A stretch of 64,000 bases of DNA from Anisodus tanguticus (taxonomy: Eukaryota; Streptophyta; Magnoliopsida; Solanales; Solanaceae), in the NCBI GenBank assembly GCA_034509755.1, contig CM067550.1, forward strand, positions 241,001 through 305,000, read 5' to 3'. Positions 11,901 to 21,192 of this stretch are shown piece by piece (the stretch's first letter is position 1; every line of letters starts with the position of its first letter). Made by a program: the position numbers and the translations under genes. The notes beneath the pieces were generated by a model. That model did not search any database. It was not told the DNA's origin and worked only from the letters and a program-made list of their open reading frames with translations.

Positions 11901-14900
11901 ATTGATACCAAAATTAATACTGGAATTATTCTAACGATACCTTCATATATAGCTTCATGTTTGAGATCAAAGAAGCGATTTACTAATGCGGAATAACCAA
12001 AATGTAGGAAATGGTGCAACATAAAAGAAGAGGAATCAGAGTCAAAAAAGCAATTGAAGAATTCAGCAGAAAATCAGCAAAACAACCAAATGATATATTG
12101 TAGCAGTGGTCAAATATAGCAGTTACCTTCAGATTGCTTAGCATCTTCACTGTTGCTGGGTTGAAATATAACTGTACAAAAATAATTGAGGGAAAATGTC
12201 AGAAAAAGGAGACCTGTGGTAAAAAAATCCAGAGTTTATAGTCTGGTAGCTGGCAAGCTGTGACTTAAAGATTATATTGGACAGTGAAAAGATCTTAATA
12301 GTAGTAGAACAGTCAAATATAATATGTAAACATGACTCAGTACATTCAAAGACAAACATCAAATCAAGTTCTATAGAGGTGTCTCAATAACTGTTAAAGC
12401 AAATGGGGACATATGGCAAAGAACCTATAAGCCAATATAGAGTCACAAAAGATGAATTTAGTTCTCCATTTACATCTTAGCCATGAAAGGAAAGAGTCAA
12501 GACATCACTTGTCTCCTACAGCACCATGACATGGCATGTCTACACATGCCAGACCATCATCCAGTAGGGCATCTAATGATTGTAATTGGTTATTCAGCAA
12601 CCTCTTTTATTTAGAATCTTTAGTCATGCTAAGGATAAAATGACAGCCAGAGTAGAAGTTTGTTATTAGTTATTAATAAATGACAATATCTATGGAATTA
12701 TCACTCTATGTACTGAAGACTGAAGCAGCATTTAAGATTACTTATTTTGAGGTATAATCCAACCCCCTAGCTCACAAGTCAATACATAACCTTAGAAACT
12801 AGTACTGGATATATCCCAAGATTTTAGACAAACAATAAAGTCTGAGAGCAACTCTTCTCATGCCAGACCTGTGATTCTCGCAATGGATGAAACTAGACAA
12901 TATTCCAACTTTATACCTATGTACAGTACATGCAAAAAACGCAGAGCCATAATGTACCATGCTGGACAAAATTACAAAACAATAGGAATTGCCACTCAGA
13001 GAACTGACAAGCACAGAAAGGCTCAACAAATAGTACCTGCATGATGAACTTTAGGTAGTTATTTATGGCATAGAGTAATGCTGGTACCGCAAGAAGCACA
13101 TTGTTTCGTGCAGCCTGAAGAAAATATAAAATGGTCATGTAAAATTATCAAGTCATAGTAAGCCTGCTAAATGACTTAATAGCATGTTTGCACAAGAAAT
13201 ATTCTATAAGAAGCTGAAATAGATTGGTCCAAAGTAGTGGTTATAATAGAATGTTGAAGGACAAAAACAGTTAACCAGGATGCAGATAAGAATAACTCAA
13301 TTTTAAAATGGATCTGACACTGCAACAATGAAAAGTGGAAGCTCTCATGCACTCAACAATCTACAAGGTATCAAAAGTCTTAGAATCTTTTTTGAAAAGT
13401 CAAAATAACTAGACACCAAGCAGGTGTCAAATGTATATATAAATTGTTTCTATGACTCGGCCGGAGCTATTTACTGGCATTTATTTTTTGATGACATGGG
13501 AACCCGCAGCCGCTACCCTTTTTGGGTGAGCTCAGGGTAAACCCAGCTCTTGTGCAATAGCTCGCAAACCACACAAGAGAGGTAACCCGCACTACGCAAG
13601 CCCCGTGCGACGAGCTCGACCCAAAAGGCAAAATCCCCGGCTGTCGTAGGCAGGGGGTTTTCGAACCTGAGACCTCCATTATGAAAGCCGCATGCTCAAC
13701 CAATTGAGCCACCCTGGCATTTATCAAGTTTCCAACCACATATACAACTGTGAAAGGCAACAACTGGAGCTCCTTTTTTTCTTTTTGATAAGTGGTAACA
13801 ACTGGAGCTTTTTCAATAAATATGCTACACTTCTCCTTTTTCTCCCCACTCTTCACCGACTCGGTCTTGTTGTTTATGGACCTTAGGTAGCATTAGAAGC
13901 TTAAGAAAGAGGAAAACCAGTTATTTGCAAGCATCAATTAGTCATTTAAATGATTTTTTCCCATTTCACATCAGACAACCTGACAATTGAAAGAAAAGGA
14001 GCAAAGCTAAGTAAAAAGGTTGAAGTTTTCTTTTCCAGCCAAGTGCAAACTTGAGTTGTCTATATGGAGAAGACAAAACTCATCTACAACAAAACTTGGC
14101 AGCTTGAGACTACGGAGAAATATGAAGAAGGTCCAACTTCCAAGCTCTGTCCGAGAAAACTCAAGTACGACAAAACTTGCAGCTCAACACTATGTAGAAA
14201 TATGAGAAGGTTCAACTTCTGAGCTCGGTCCAGATTATATCAATGTTCGGCATGTCGTTTGCAGTTGTTCCAATAAACTATTCATTGACAATACTAAAAA
14301 AGTTTCCACGACTCTGGATCAACTTAGTGTCTTCATCCTTATTCTCCACATTATGGATCAACTCATGTTGTCATATTCTCCACATTATCTTTATTCTTGT
14401 TTCCCTTTTCTGTAGATAATATTCATACTTTAGAGCCTGGGATGTTGATATGAAGAAAAGTAGAACTGACAACAATATATTGACCCTTCTATGGAATGAA
14501 TGCATGAAGGCGTCCTGATATGCAAGTCGAATTTTAGGAGTTCTTGAATTTTCTTCTCAGTAGACTCTATCCAGTGAAGAGAAGCATTTAGTTCTTTTTT
14601 TAAACTGATAACTTGTATTCCTCAGCATTAAGGCTATGCTGGCCACCTCCATTTAGTTCTTTTATCCAATATCAACTATATAAAGCATGGCAGGCAAGTG
14701 TTATGTCCATCTTGCACCTTTTCTTTACTGCATGATATCATTAGCGGCTCTTCACGATAGCAGTTCCCTTAAACCACTAACATTCAGTATTTCTTAACAC
14801 TTAATACGCTTGAAGTCCATCCATTTGCATCAAGCTCAAATTCCCTTCCTGCATGTGTAGCTCCCACCTGGGAGCTTGGGCAATCACCATAAGAGGTGTG

Positions 14901-16044
14901 GTAAAAAGTTCCCTTTTTATACAACTCATGACATCTTTCTTCTGTGCAGGCTCCTACACATAAATTTGAATTGATGATTGAGAAGCTGTTTCGGTTGTCT
15001 GCGCACAAAAGCGACAATTTACTTGTCCCCTTGGGCAAGACAGTCATCCATGCAACGCATCTTTCTTATCCTTAGTGCCATACATATGGCAGGTTAATCA
15101 TGTAAGAAGAGGACTCAACTGAGAGACTGGCTCCACAGATATTACATTACTTACAAATTTCAAACTAGCATAAGGAACATATGCAAGAATGTTGCTGTTA
15201 CATGGACATGATAAGCAATAAAATAGGTTTTATCCCACCCTGGAGAACTAAGAGCAGTTACAACACTCACATCAACGACATTTTACCTGTACAAATGTGG
15301 ATATTGAAAGAAGTGGCTTTTCTCCAACCTTTTGATGCCTGGCCTGCAGAAACATCCAACAGGAAACATGAATTGAGCTAACGAAAAGAAAATCTTATGA
15401 GTAAAACCAAAAAACATAAACATAGTGTACCTGGATTAGAAGCATTATTATTGCAAAGACGACTTTTGTTGCCTCTGTCAAGAAGTTGACACTTACGGGA
15501 CTAAACTTGAATTTTCCATCCACTTTTGACATGAATACTAAAACAGGCTGAAAAAGGAAAAAAAAATAATGAGTGAGACATGTCTTTCTCATTTTAAGCA
15601 GCAAACTTGAATGCTTTGCTGATAGAAGCAAGTTGCAAAAGATATTTAGTGACAGCTATAATAAACTATATTCAATAGAAAAGCAAAAAATTTTAACAAG
15701 TACCAAAACAAATGGTGAATGTTTGGGAAAGGAGCAGAATCCACACGAAATCAAGAAGCTAAGTATACACTTTACAAATTACAGGTAGGACATAATCATT
15801 TGCATGCAAAAATTAAGAAACTTTCTTCTGAGAAGAGGATGAATAAACAGTTATAACATCTGAAAAGGACCGCTACCTGTAAACCAACCAGCATACAATC
15901 TCCTACAACCAAAAAGACATTAAGAGCACGTTGCTTTGATGAAATCTTGCTTCTGTGTCGATCATATGCCCTTGAAATAGTCTTTACAGTTGGAGAAACC
16001 AACTTGGAATGACAGACAGCACATTCTGCCATACCGTTCTTCAT
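5928..16044 (-). CDS. UTR6: CMP-sialic acid transporter-like nucleotide-sugar transporter
   Basis: This is a complete gene with 14 coding exons, all bounded by AG/GT: 16044-15877, 15547-15431, 15343-15287, 13114-13037, 12171-12127, 9691-9632, 9492-9370, 9243-9166, 8516-8447, 7756-7649, 7476-7343, 7265-7186, 6120-6072 and 5978-5928. Together they make 1218 nt, or 405 residues, the length of the Arabidopsis homologue. The protein starts MKNGMAECAVCHSK with a soluble N-terminal tail of about 45 residues. About ten membrane helices of the drug/metabolite transporter fold follow. Family blocks include SKVDGKF, SVNFLTEATKVVF, NNYLKFIMQLYFNPATVKMLSNLK, SIIQWEALALLLIG, PSMASVFNEYALKSQ, NNAAQGILSSFFFKYAD and FISMHQFFSPL, and the tail ends RQPLLPR. 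The family exchanges nucleotide sugars for the monophosphate across the Golgi membrane. Plants are not known to make sialic acid, so the true substrate is open. Introns 3 and 5 are long and full of SINE and LINE debris; no break was seen in any exon. Confidence 0.95.
6697..6820. repeat. Tandem duplication, about 55-60 bp, in an intron
   Basis: A block containing 'cataagcaattcaatgatac' occurs twice in a row (about 6697-6750 and 6751-6809), with the start of a third copy after it. It lies in the intron between the exons at 7186-7265 and 6072-6120 of the transporter gene. Confidence 0.8.
6826..6890 (+). mobile_element. Probable LINE tail with poly(A)
   Basis: The segment 'gtatacggccattttatggc' up to the run of nine A resembles L1-type LINE ends seen elsewhere in plants. 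I could not find a clear TSD. It lies in a transporter intron. Confidence 0.4.
9745..9830. repeat. 43-bp tandem duplication in an intron
   Basis: The unit beginning 'atatccaagaaagtattctg' occurs at 9745-9787 and again from 9788. It lies in intron 5, about 50 bp from the exon at 9632-9691. Confidence 0.85.
10203..10456 (-). mobile_element. 5'-truncated L1-like fragment, minus strand
   Basis: A T run at 10211-10222 is the poly(A) tail of a minus-strand insertion of about 230 bp (10215-10444). The 12-bp repeat actcttcctttt flanks it at 10203-10214 and 10445-10456. Because the repeat ends in T its length is partly ambiguous. It lies in intron 5 of the transporter gene. Confidence 0.55.
10867..11096 (-). 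mobile_element. tRNA-derived SINE, minus strand
   Basis: Read on the minus strand from about 11072, the sequence has a tRNA-like head (box A region 'tggcctagtggtcaatgggt', box B 'ggttcaattctc'), a body of about 130 bp and a T/A-rich end. The flanks share ctaca(a/c)tgta, a possible decayed TSD at about 10856 and 11082, but this is not certain. It lies in intron 5 of the transporter gene. Confidence 0.65.
11667..11765. repeat. 24-bp direct repeat around a 51-bp insert
   Basis: The string starting 'taaatcaatactaggaacat' stands at 11667-11690 and 11742-11765. It is perfect over 24 bp. The 51 bases between have no poly(A) tail and no TG/CA ends, so a local duplication is as likely as a transposon footprint. 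Just upstream, near 11308, 'ggggtcatttggttggt' resembles a hAT-type MITE end, but I could not match the other end. Confidence 0.5.
13474..13724 (-). mobile_element. tRNA-derived SINE with perfect 11-bp TSD
   Basis: On the minus strand the 229-bp body (13713-13485) starts with a tRNA-like head: box A 'tggctcaattggttgagc' and box B 'ggttcgaaaac'. A non-tRNA body follows, ending in 'catcaaaaaat'. The repeat ctggcatttat lies at 13474-13484 and 13714-13724. The insertion is in intron 3 of the transporter gene, in the same orientation as the gene. Confidence 0.9.
13759..13809 (-). mobile_element. 25-bp retroposed footprint with 13-bp TSD
   Basis: The repeat aacaactggagct lies at 13759-13771 and 13797-13809. 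The 25 bases between read on the minus strand as 'accacttatcaaaaag' followed by an A-rich end. This looks like the last bases of a poly(A) LINE or SINE, a nearly minimal insertion. It is in intron 3 of the transporter gene. Confidence 0.65.
14585..14663 (-). mobile_element. 51-bp retroposed fragment with 14-bp TSD
   Basis: The repeat catttagttctttt lies at 14585-14598 and 14650-14663. Between them are 51 bp which on the minus strand end in an A run. It is in intron 3 of the transporter gene. Confidence 0.75.
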
Positions 16045-16069
16045 GAGTCAACTGCTTAGTATTTCAGCT

Positions 16070-16951
16070 CTAAAGAAAATTCACCTAAATACAAGAAACA
16101 TGGTGAGTACAACAAACCCCACTTTATGGGATTACACTGGGTATGTTGTTGTATGGAGAGTACAACAATATAAAAGATCAAAAAATGAAAGGGCAAACAA
16201 TTAAACAAACAAAGTAAGGAAAGAGCTTAAACAGATCAAGTGAAATACATGCACGGGTCATCCGGATCCTACATTTACTTAACCTTCTTATCTAACTACC
16301 ATCACCCCAAACCGCATCTGCTGCATAACAAAGATCTATATTGCATGTATCATTCATTCATTCCCTAGACATACCCGTGTCAAATGGCTGTAACACGGAT
16401 TTGGATACTTAATGCACACTCAAGTTGACGTATCAGTAAATAATATGCACACACCTATTATGGATAATGAATCCATGTGACATACACAGAGATAACCAAA
16501 CATGAAACATTACTATGACAAAGCCTTATAAACCAATGGGCTACACTTGGTGACTCAGCTGCAACTAAATAGAAAAGCTAATTCATGACACTGACGACGC
16601 CATCTGCATACATACGTACATAAAAGGCAGTAACTTACTGAACAAAATGCACTTGTTGTTTTCGAATTCTTACTGCAGCTGCAGTTATTCAGCAATATAA
16701 ATCCTCACTTCACCTCTCCCTATCATCAAGAGCAGAGATCAACCAAATCAAAATTCAAAAAGCACAGATCTCACTAAAAAAATGAAATCTTTTAGCATGA
16801 AAACAAGTTCGTATTGAATTGGACACGGATCAAACATGTAACATCCATTTTGATTAACAAAATGTAACATCTAAACGTACTACAAATAGATCTACATCTC
16901 AATCTTATATTAACAGAATTCAATATTTTCCATAAACAAAAACAAACTGAC
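16070..16951 (-). other. 5'UTR intron of the transporter gene
   Basis: On the minus strand a donor 'CTCACAG|GTCAGT' (first intron base 16951) and an acceptor 'TTTTCTTTAG' (last intron base 16070) bracket an intron ending 25 bp before the start codon. The donor is acceptable rather than ideal. Family knowledge does not demand this intron, so the call rests on the sites alone. Confidence 0.55.
16105..16168 (+). mobile_element. 42-bp RTE LINE tail with 11-bp TSD
   Basis: The 42 bases at 16116-16157 contain 'gggattacactgggtatgtt' and the GTT run, the extreme 3' end of the RTE family. They are flanked by gagtacaacaa at 16105-16115 and 16158-16168. It sits in the 5'UTR intron, antisense to the gene. 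Confidence 0.75.
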
Positions 16952-17050
16952 CTGTGAGAGAAGTGTCTGCAGGAAGACAAAATATTCCGGCCAGATCCAG
17001 ACAACTCCGACCGATGGACCAACTTGAGCTGAGACAAGTAATTCTCAATT
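16952..17050 (-). other. Probable 5'UTR exon and core promoter of the transporter gene
   Basis: Sequence upstream of the putative donor at 16951 lacks an ATG in a useful frame and is richer in GC than its flanks, like a leader exon. The transcript start is not defined. Only about 160 bp separate this exon from the LTR at 17209. Confidence 0.4.
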
Positions 17051-17203
17051 TAGGAAAATCGATTTGAGGGAATTCTCAAAGAGTGTTTGTTTGTTTGTTT
17101 TAATATGCAGGGAGAGAAGGGAGTTGGAAAGGGCCTATTCATTTAATTCGTATTTTTGATAAACAAATAAAGCAAGAGCCACATTCATGATTCATTTGGT
17201 GTT

Positions 17204-18429
17204 TCACTTGTTGGGAGATTTTGCTCTATGGTACTTTATAAAGTAGTACGGGAAGTATATAACTATTACAAGTATTCGAAAGGATAAACAAAGATTCAAT
17301 AGTTCAACTAGTAATCGAAAATTACAAGATAACCACAAAACCGAAATTACAATTTTGTTGAAAACGAAAAAATGGAAGCTGGTTTTTTTGAGTCGAGTGT
17401 GGCACTCTGTCCTTAAGACAATATTGCCCCGTATGTATCCTTTATACGTCCCTGGACAATTTGTCTCCCAAGATAAAACAAACAATGGAACCCTTGAGCA
17501 AAGGAAACTCAAGAGCTACCGTGAAGAATATTGAGTAACGAAATGATGCTTGGAAGTTGTAGGAAGAAAACTGTTTTTGTTGTGTATTTTCGTGAGCTTT
17601 ATGAACTCGTTATTTTTCTCGCTCTTTGTGGTGCTCAACAATGGTGTAAGGGTGTGTTTATATAGGTGAGGGAGGGGTGAAAAGCGCCTCCATAATAGCC
17701 AAATAATGGCCATTATGAAGGTAGTAAAGTCACCAACATAAATGGTGAAAGACCAACTGTTTTGGCCATTATAGGAGGAGTAATTCAGCCAAAATAAATG
17801 GTGAATTGAGAGCTTGGACGTTTCTCGCTTTGATCGTCGAAATTCCAACTTTACGAAAACTTCGGGGACCAAAGCGTACATCTTGAAACTTTAGGGACCA
17901 AGCGTACATCGAAAGAATTCGGTCCAAAGCGCACATCGAAACTTCGGGATCAAACCGTACTTCGGCAAAGTTTTCGGCCCAAAAAGATAATATCGAAGGC
18001 CCACGACCCACGCCCACGGCCGTGAACCGAGCCGGACGGCGGGCGGGCGGCGGCGCGCGCGTGTGGTCTTTACTTGAACCGAAGCACATCTAGGTCCTCC
18101 TCCTTTAAACACATGGGATACCCCTTGGGGTCCCAAACCCCAAACCAATTTCGAATCTTATATACACAACAATTCTTTCTTCCTCTACCGATGTGGGAGA
18201 ATTACACACAATACCACACTTTCCATGCTTCAAACACCTTACTTCGTGAACCAATATCTCTTTCATTTCTCAATGAAATTTGACGATTCTTGGCCCTACG
18301 GTTATTTACGTACTTAGTAGATCATGCATGTGTGAAGAACCGGATTCTCCAACATACGTTACACTAGTGTTTAAGCCATTAAAGTTGATCGGTCGCAACT
18401 CCCGCCAAAGGCAAATTTCCAACATAACT
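17204..18429 (-). mobile_element. Probable solo LTR, 1216 bp
   Basis: The plus strand starts TGTTGGGAGATTTTGC at 17209 and ends GGCAAATTTCCAACA at 18424, so the ends form the usual TGTTGG...CCAACA inverted repeat of a plant LTR. The flanking 5-mers are tcact (17204-17208) and taact (18425-18429), one mismatch. On the minus strand the order 'cccacatcggtagaggaaga' then TATATAA is typical of a plant LTR promoter, so the LTR points toward the transporter gene. No internal coding region is attached. It carries a GC-rich block at about 18000-18065 and a decayed repeat of 'ccaaagcgtacatcgaaact' at 17865-17960. An alternative right end near 18355 (CTCCAACA) is possible but its flank matches the TSD less well. 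Confidence 0.65.
18158..18164 (-). promoter_or_regulatory. TATA motif in the solo LTR
   Basis: TATATAA on the minus strand, about 30 bp after 'cccacatcggtag'. A second TATATAA lies further along at 17658-17664. Either could start transcription toward the transporter gene. Confidence 0.4.
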
Positions 18430-20799
18430 TTCTCTATCAATAGTAAAACATATAACAGGTGTGAAGTTCTTCTCACGTAGTAGGTCCTCCTTTTTTCTTT
18501 AACAATATGACTTATAAGCTTATATATTTATATAACATGAATTTCATTTTCGAAGTCTTCTCCAACCCAACCAACATACTTTCCTATCATTGCTTTTCGG
18601 GGAATTCATCTATTAAAAGCTTAGAGCTTTAAACTAAATAATCTCTCCGTCATAATTTATAATATGTAGTTTGAGTGGGCATAAAATTTAAGAAATAATA
18701 AAAGACTTTTGAATTTTGTGGTTTAAAATAAATCAAAGATATTTGTGTGATTATAGATCATCTCGTTAAGCATAAAAATATATCATTCTTTTTTGAATTA
18801 ACTAGAAAAAAAACTGTGTCATATAAAATTGGACAGATGGATTAGTAAATAATCACTAGTATTTTGAATTTTATTTTTATAATTAATATCATTCTAAAAA
18901 TTTGTAACTAGCTAGTCACCTTGAAAAGCGACATGTGTTTTAATTTTGAAATCACTAGTATAGAAGGGAGAGACAAAACAAGTCATTATTGAAAGATTCA
19001 AAGACCGTCATTTATGTGAGTTGCAATTCTCAATGAGAAGTCACTCTTAGATTAGCGGCTCCAATACAAAATAGCAAAATACCTCTATCCTCCAAATCTT
19101 GCAATTTGCTAACCCGATAACTCAAAGTGCCGTTGTACAATAATAGTGTATTTACAATGTGATTATCAACATATATAATCATACTTAGGGACAGAGAAAA
19201 AAGATGATCATGCATTATTGTTTTGATATAACTTTAAATGTCAAATTAATCTTGTACAAGATCCAATGTAATTACAATATGATTATTAGGATAAATCAAA
19301 GTTAACACGGAGATAAGTATGGCCAGGTAGCTCTGAGCGAGCAATCTAAAAATATGCTATTGAAGGTTTGATCAAAATCACCCCAAGTTCAATATCTAGG
19401 TTGGAGAAGGGAAGTTGGGTAAAAAATGAGGCCCAATCATGCAATGAAAATTGGAATGTAACATGGGTCATTTGCATTTTCTCCTCTTTTGTGCTGGTTT
19501 TTAATTTTTGGCCTTCAAATGGGTTGGTCTTTAATTTTTTCTATTAAAAATTTGAACTTATGTCTTTGGGCATAAGTTACGCATCATAATATACACCAGT
19601 TACGTAAAAAAAAATATGTCACTATAGGCCTGAATTCAATTATAAAGGCAAAAGTTAAAAGATCAATCCATTTGAAAAAATTAAAGACTGGACCATTTGT
19701 AGAACACACCATGCAATTACTTGATGTAACATCTACTAGGCAAAGTTAATAAGGCCCATTGAGGATGGACTAGCCCATTTCTCTATCAGAATCTTGGGCC
19801 CTTTCTGGAGAAATATTGGGTTTTTCTTTCTTTCTTTCTTCCACACTTGTGGTAAAAGAGAAAAAGAAGAAGAAAAGAAAGAGTGAACTTAAATCCACAA
19901 TCTTTAGATACTATAGATGTGTAGAATTTAATCAATCCAAACCCAAAGGCCTGGGTGGATGGTTTTTAATAAAATAAAAATCCAAGGCCCTCCCTTTTTG
20001 ACCTTTTTCTTTCATCATTATTCACATGTCTACTCCATCCCCAAAAAGATTGAATAAATGAAAATAATAAAACAATTAGTTAAACTGAAAAAAAATGTAA
20101 TTAGATTCTTCTTTAATCCTTTCATGAGTTAAACTCCATTCTATTGAATGGGGAGAGAGGATGGTAAGTTGTCTCATTATGTGAGTCCTAGTGAATTCTT
20201 AATTCTATTGTTTTAAATAAACTTTTCAATTGGCAAATAAATTAACGATACTTCAAGTAGATTGCCAAAAGAAATAGGGTTGCCACACTTCTCTACATGG
20301 ATGTATATTGGACTTTTCCATGATAAAGAAATTAATTAAGTATAACTGATTCTTAAAAGGAAAACGATCAAGGACAATATATTACTATAGCTTAAGATAT
20401 AATAACTCATCCGAATATGCCAAGAATGCATGTAAATAGCCTATAATAGTTTTGATGAGATAGGTTTTGGATTTATTATTTTGTATTTTCTAGACAAGGA
20501 TGGAGATTGAAGAGGAAAATATGCAAATGCCATTTCAAGCAATATTGCTTTTCCTACACTACGAAGGATGAAAGTGACTTGTATGCATGTTTTCCACCTT
20601 CAGTTTATTATATTTACCATAATCCTTCTTAATTTCTCAAGTATATGTTCGTGATCATTTCTATTTTACTGAATAGACTAAACATTTCTACTGTGAAACC
20701 ATATTTATTTAATAAAGGTAATGATTTAAGCTATGTACAGGAACATTATAAATACATTTTACACAATTATTAATTTAGTTTCGTCATTAATCGTGATAA
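18430..20799. other. AT-rich intergenic DNA
   Basis: No gene or clear repeat family is visible. Open frames here are short and unlike any known protein. Confidence 0.45.
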
Positions 20800-20804
20800 G
20801 TCAT

Positions 20805-21033
20805 TGTTAAATGTTAAATACACACAATATACATGTGTATATTAGGTCTCGGCTTTGCTCTCGGATTGGCTGATTATTATGTGTAATTTGTGGTAAATAT
20901 TTAGTATCCTAGTTTAGGTAATGTTGTAATATAATTAGTATTGTATTACCATAATTAGTGTATTACCATAAATGTATAGTTAGAATAGAATAAGGTTTTA
21001 GGAATAGAATAGGAATAGGATTCTAATCTTTAA
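20805..21033 (+). repeat. 5' LTR of copia element 1 (3' part missing)
   Basis: It matches the 3' LTR closely from 'attaggtctcgg' to 'aggaata' near 21016. It then runs almost straight into the primer site, so about 80 bp present at the end of the 3' LTR are absent here. The first 30 bases differ from the 3' LTR by small repeats of 'gttaaat' and 'attgtgt'. Confidence 0.75.
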
Positions 21034-21045
21034 TGGTATCACAAG
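21034..21045 (+). promoter_or_regulatory. Primer-binding site of copia element 1
   Basis: TGGTATCACAAG resembles the initiator-tRNA site TGGTATCAGAGC used by most plant copia elements. Confidence 0.65.
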
Positions 21046-21192
21046 TCTAGGTCCAACAAAAAAAAATTCTCGAATTCTTGTTGCTCTTCTCGGCCAAGAC
21101 CGAACCCCCCCCCCCTCCTCGGGTTTGCCATTTGTTCTTCCGCTCTCCGAATCTCCCTTCCAAATCCCTCTATCACCTATTGTTCTTTCGTT

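Noticed and set aside
13467..13856. 129-codon minus-strand frame containing ARVAQLVEHAA
   Set aside because: This is the well-known chance translation of a tRNA-like SINE head.
18000..18065. GC-rich block resembling rDNA spacer
   Set aside because: It lies inside the borders of the solo LTR and I see no conserved rRNA sequence around it.
18348..18355. Alternative right end of the solo LTR at CTCCAACA
   Set aside because: The 5 bases after it (tacgt) do not match the left flank tcact, whereas those after 18424 (taact) match at four of five.
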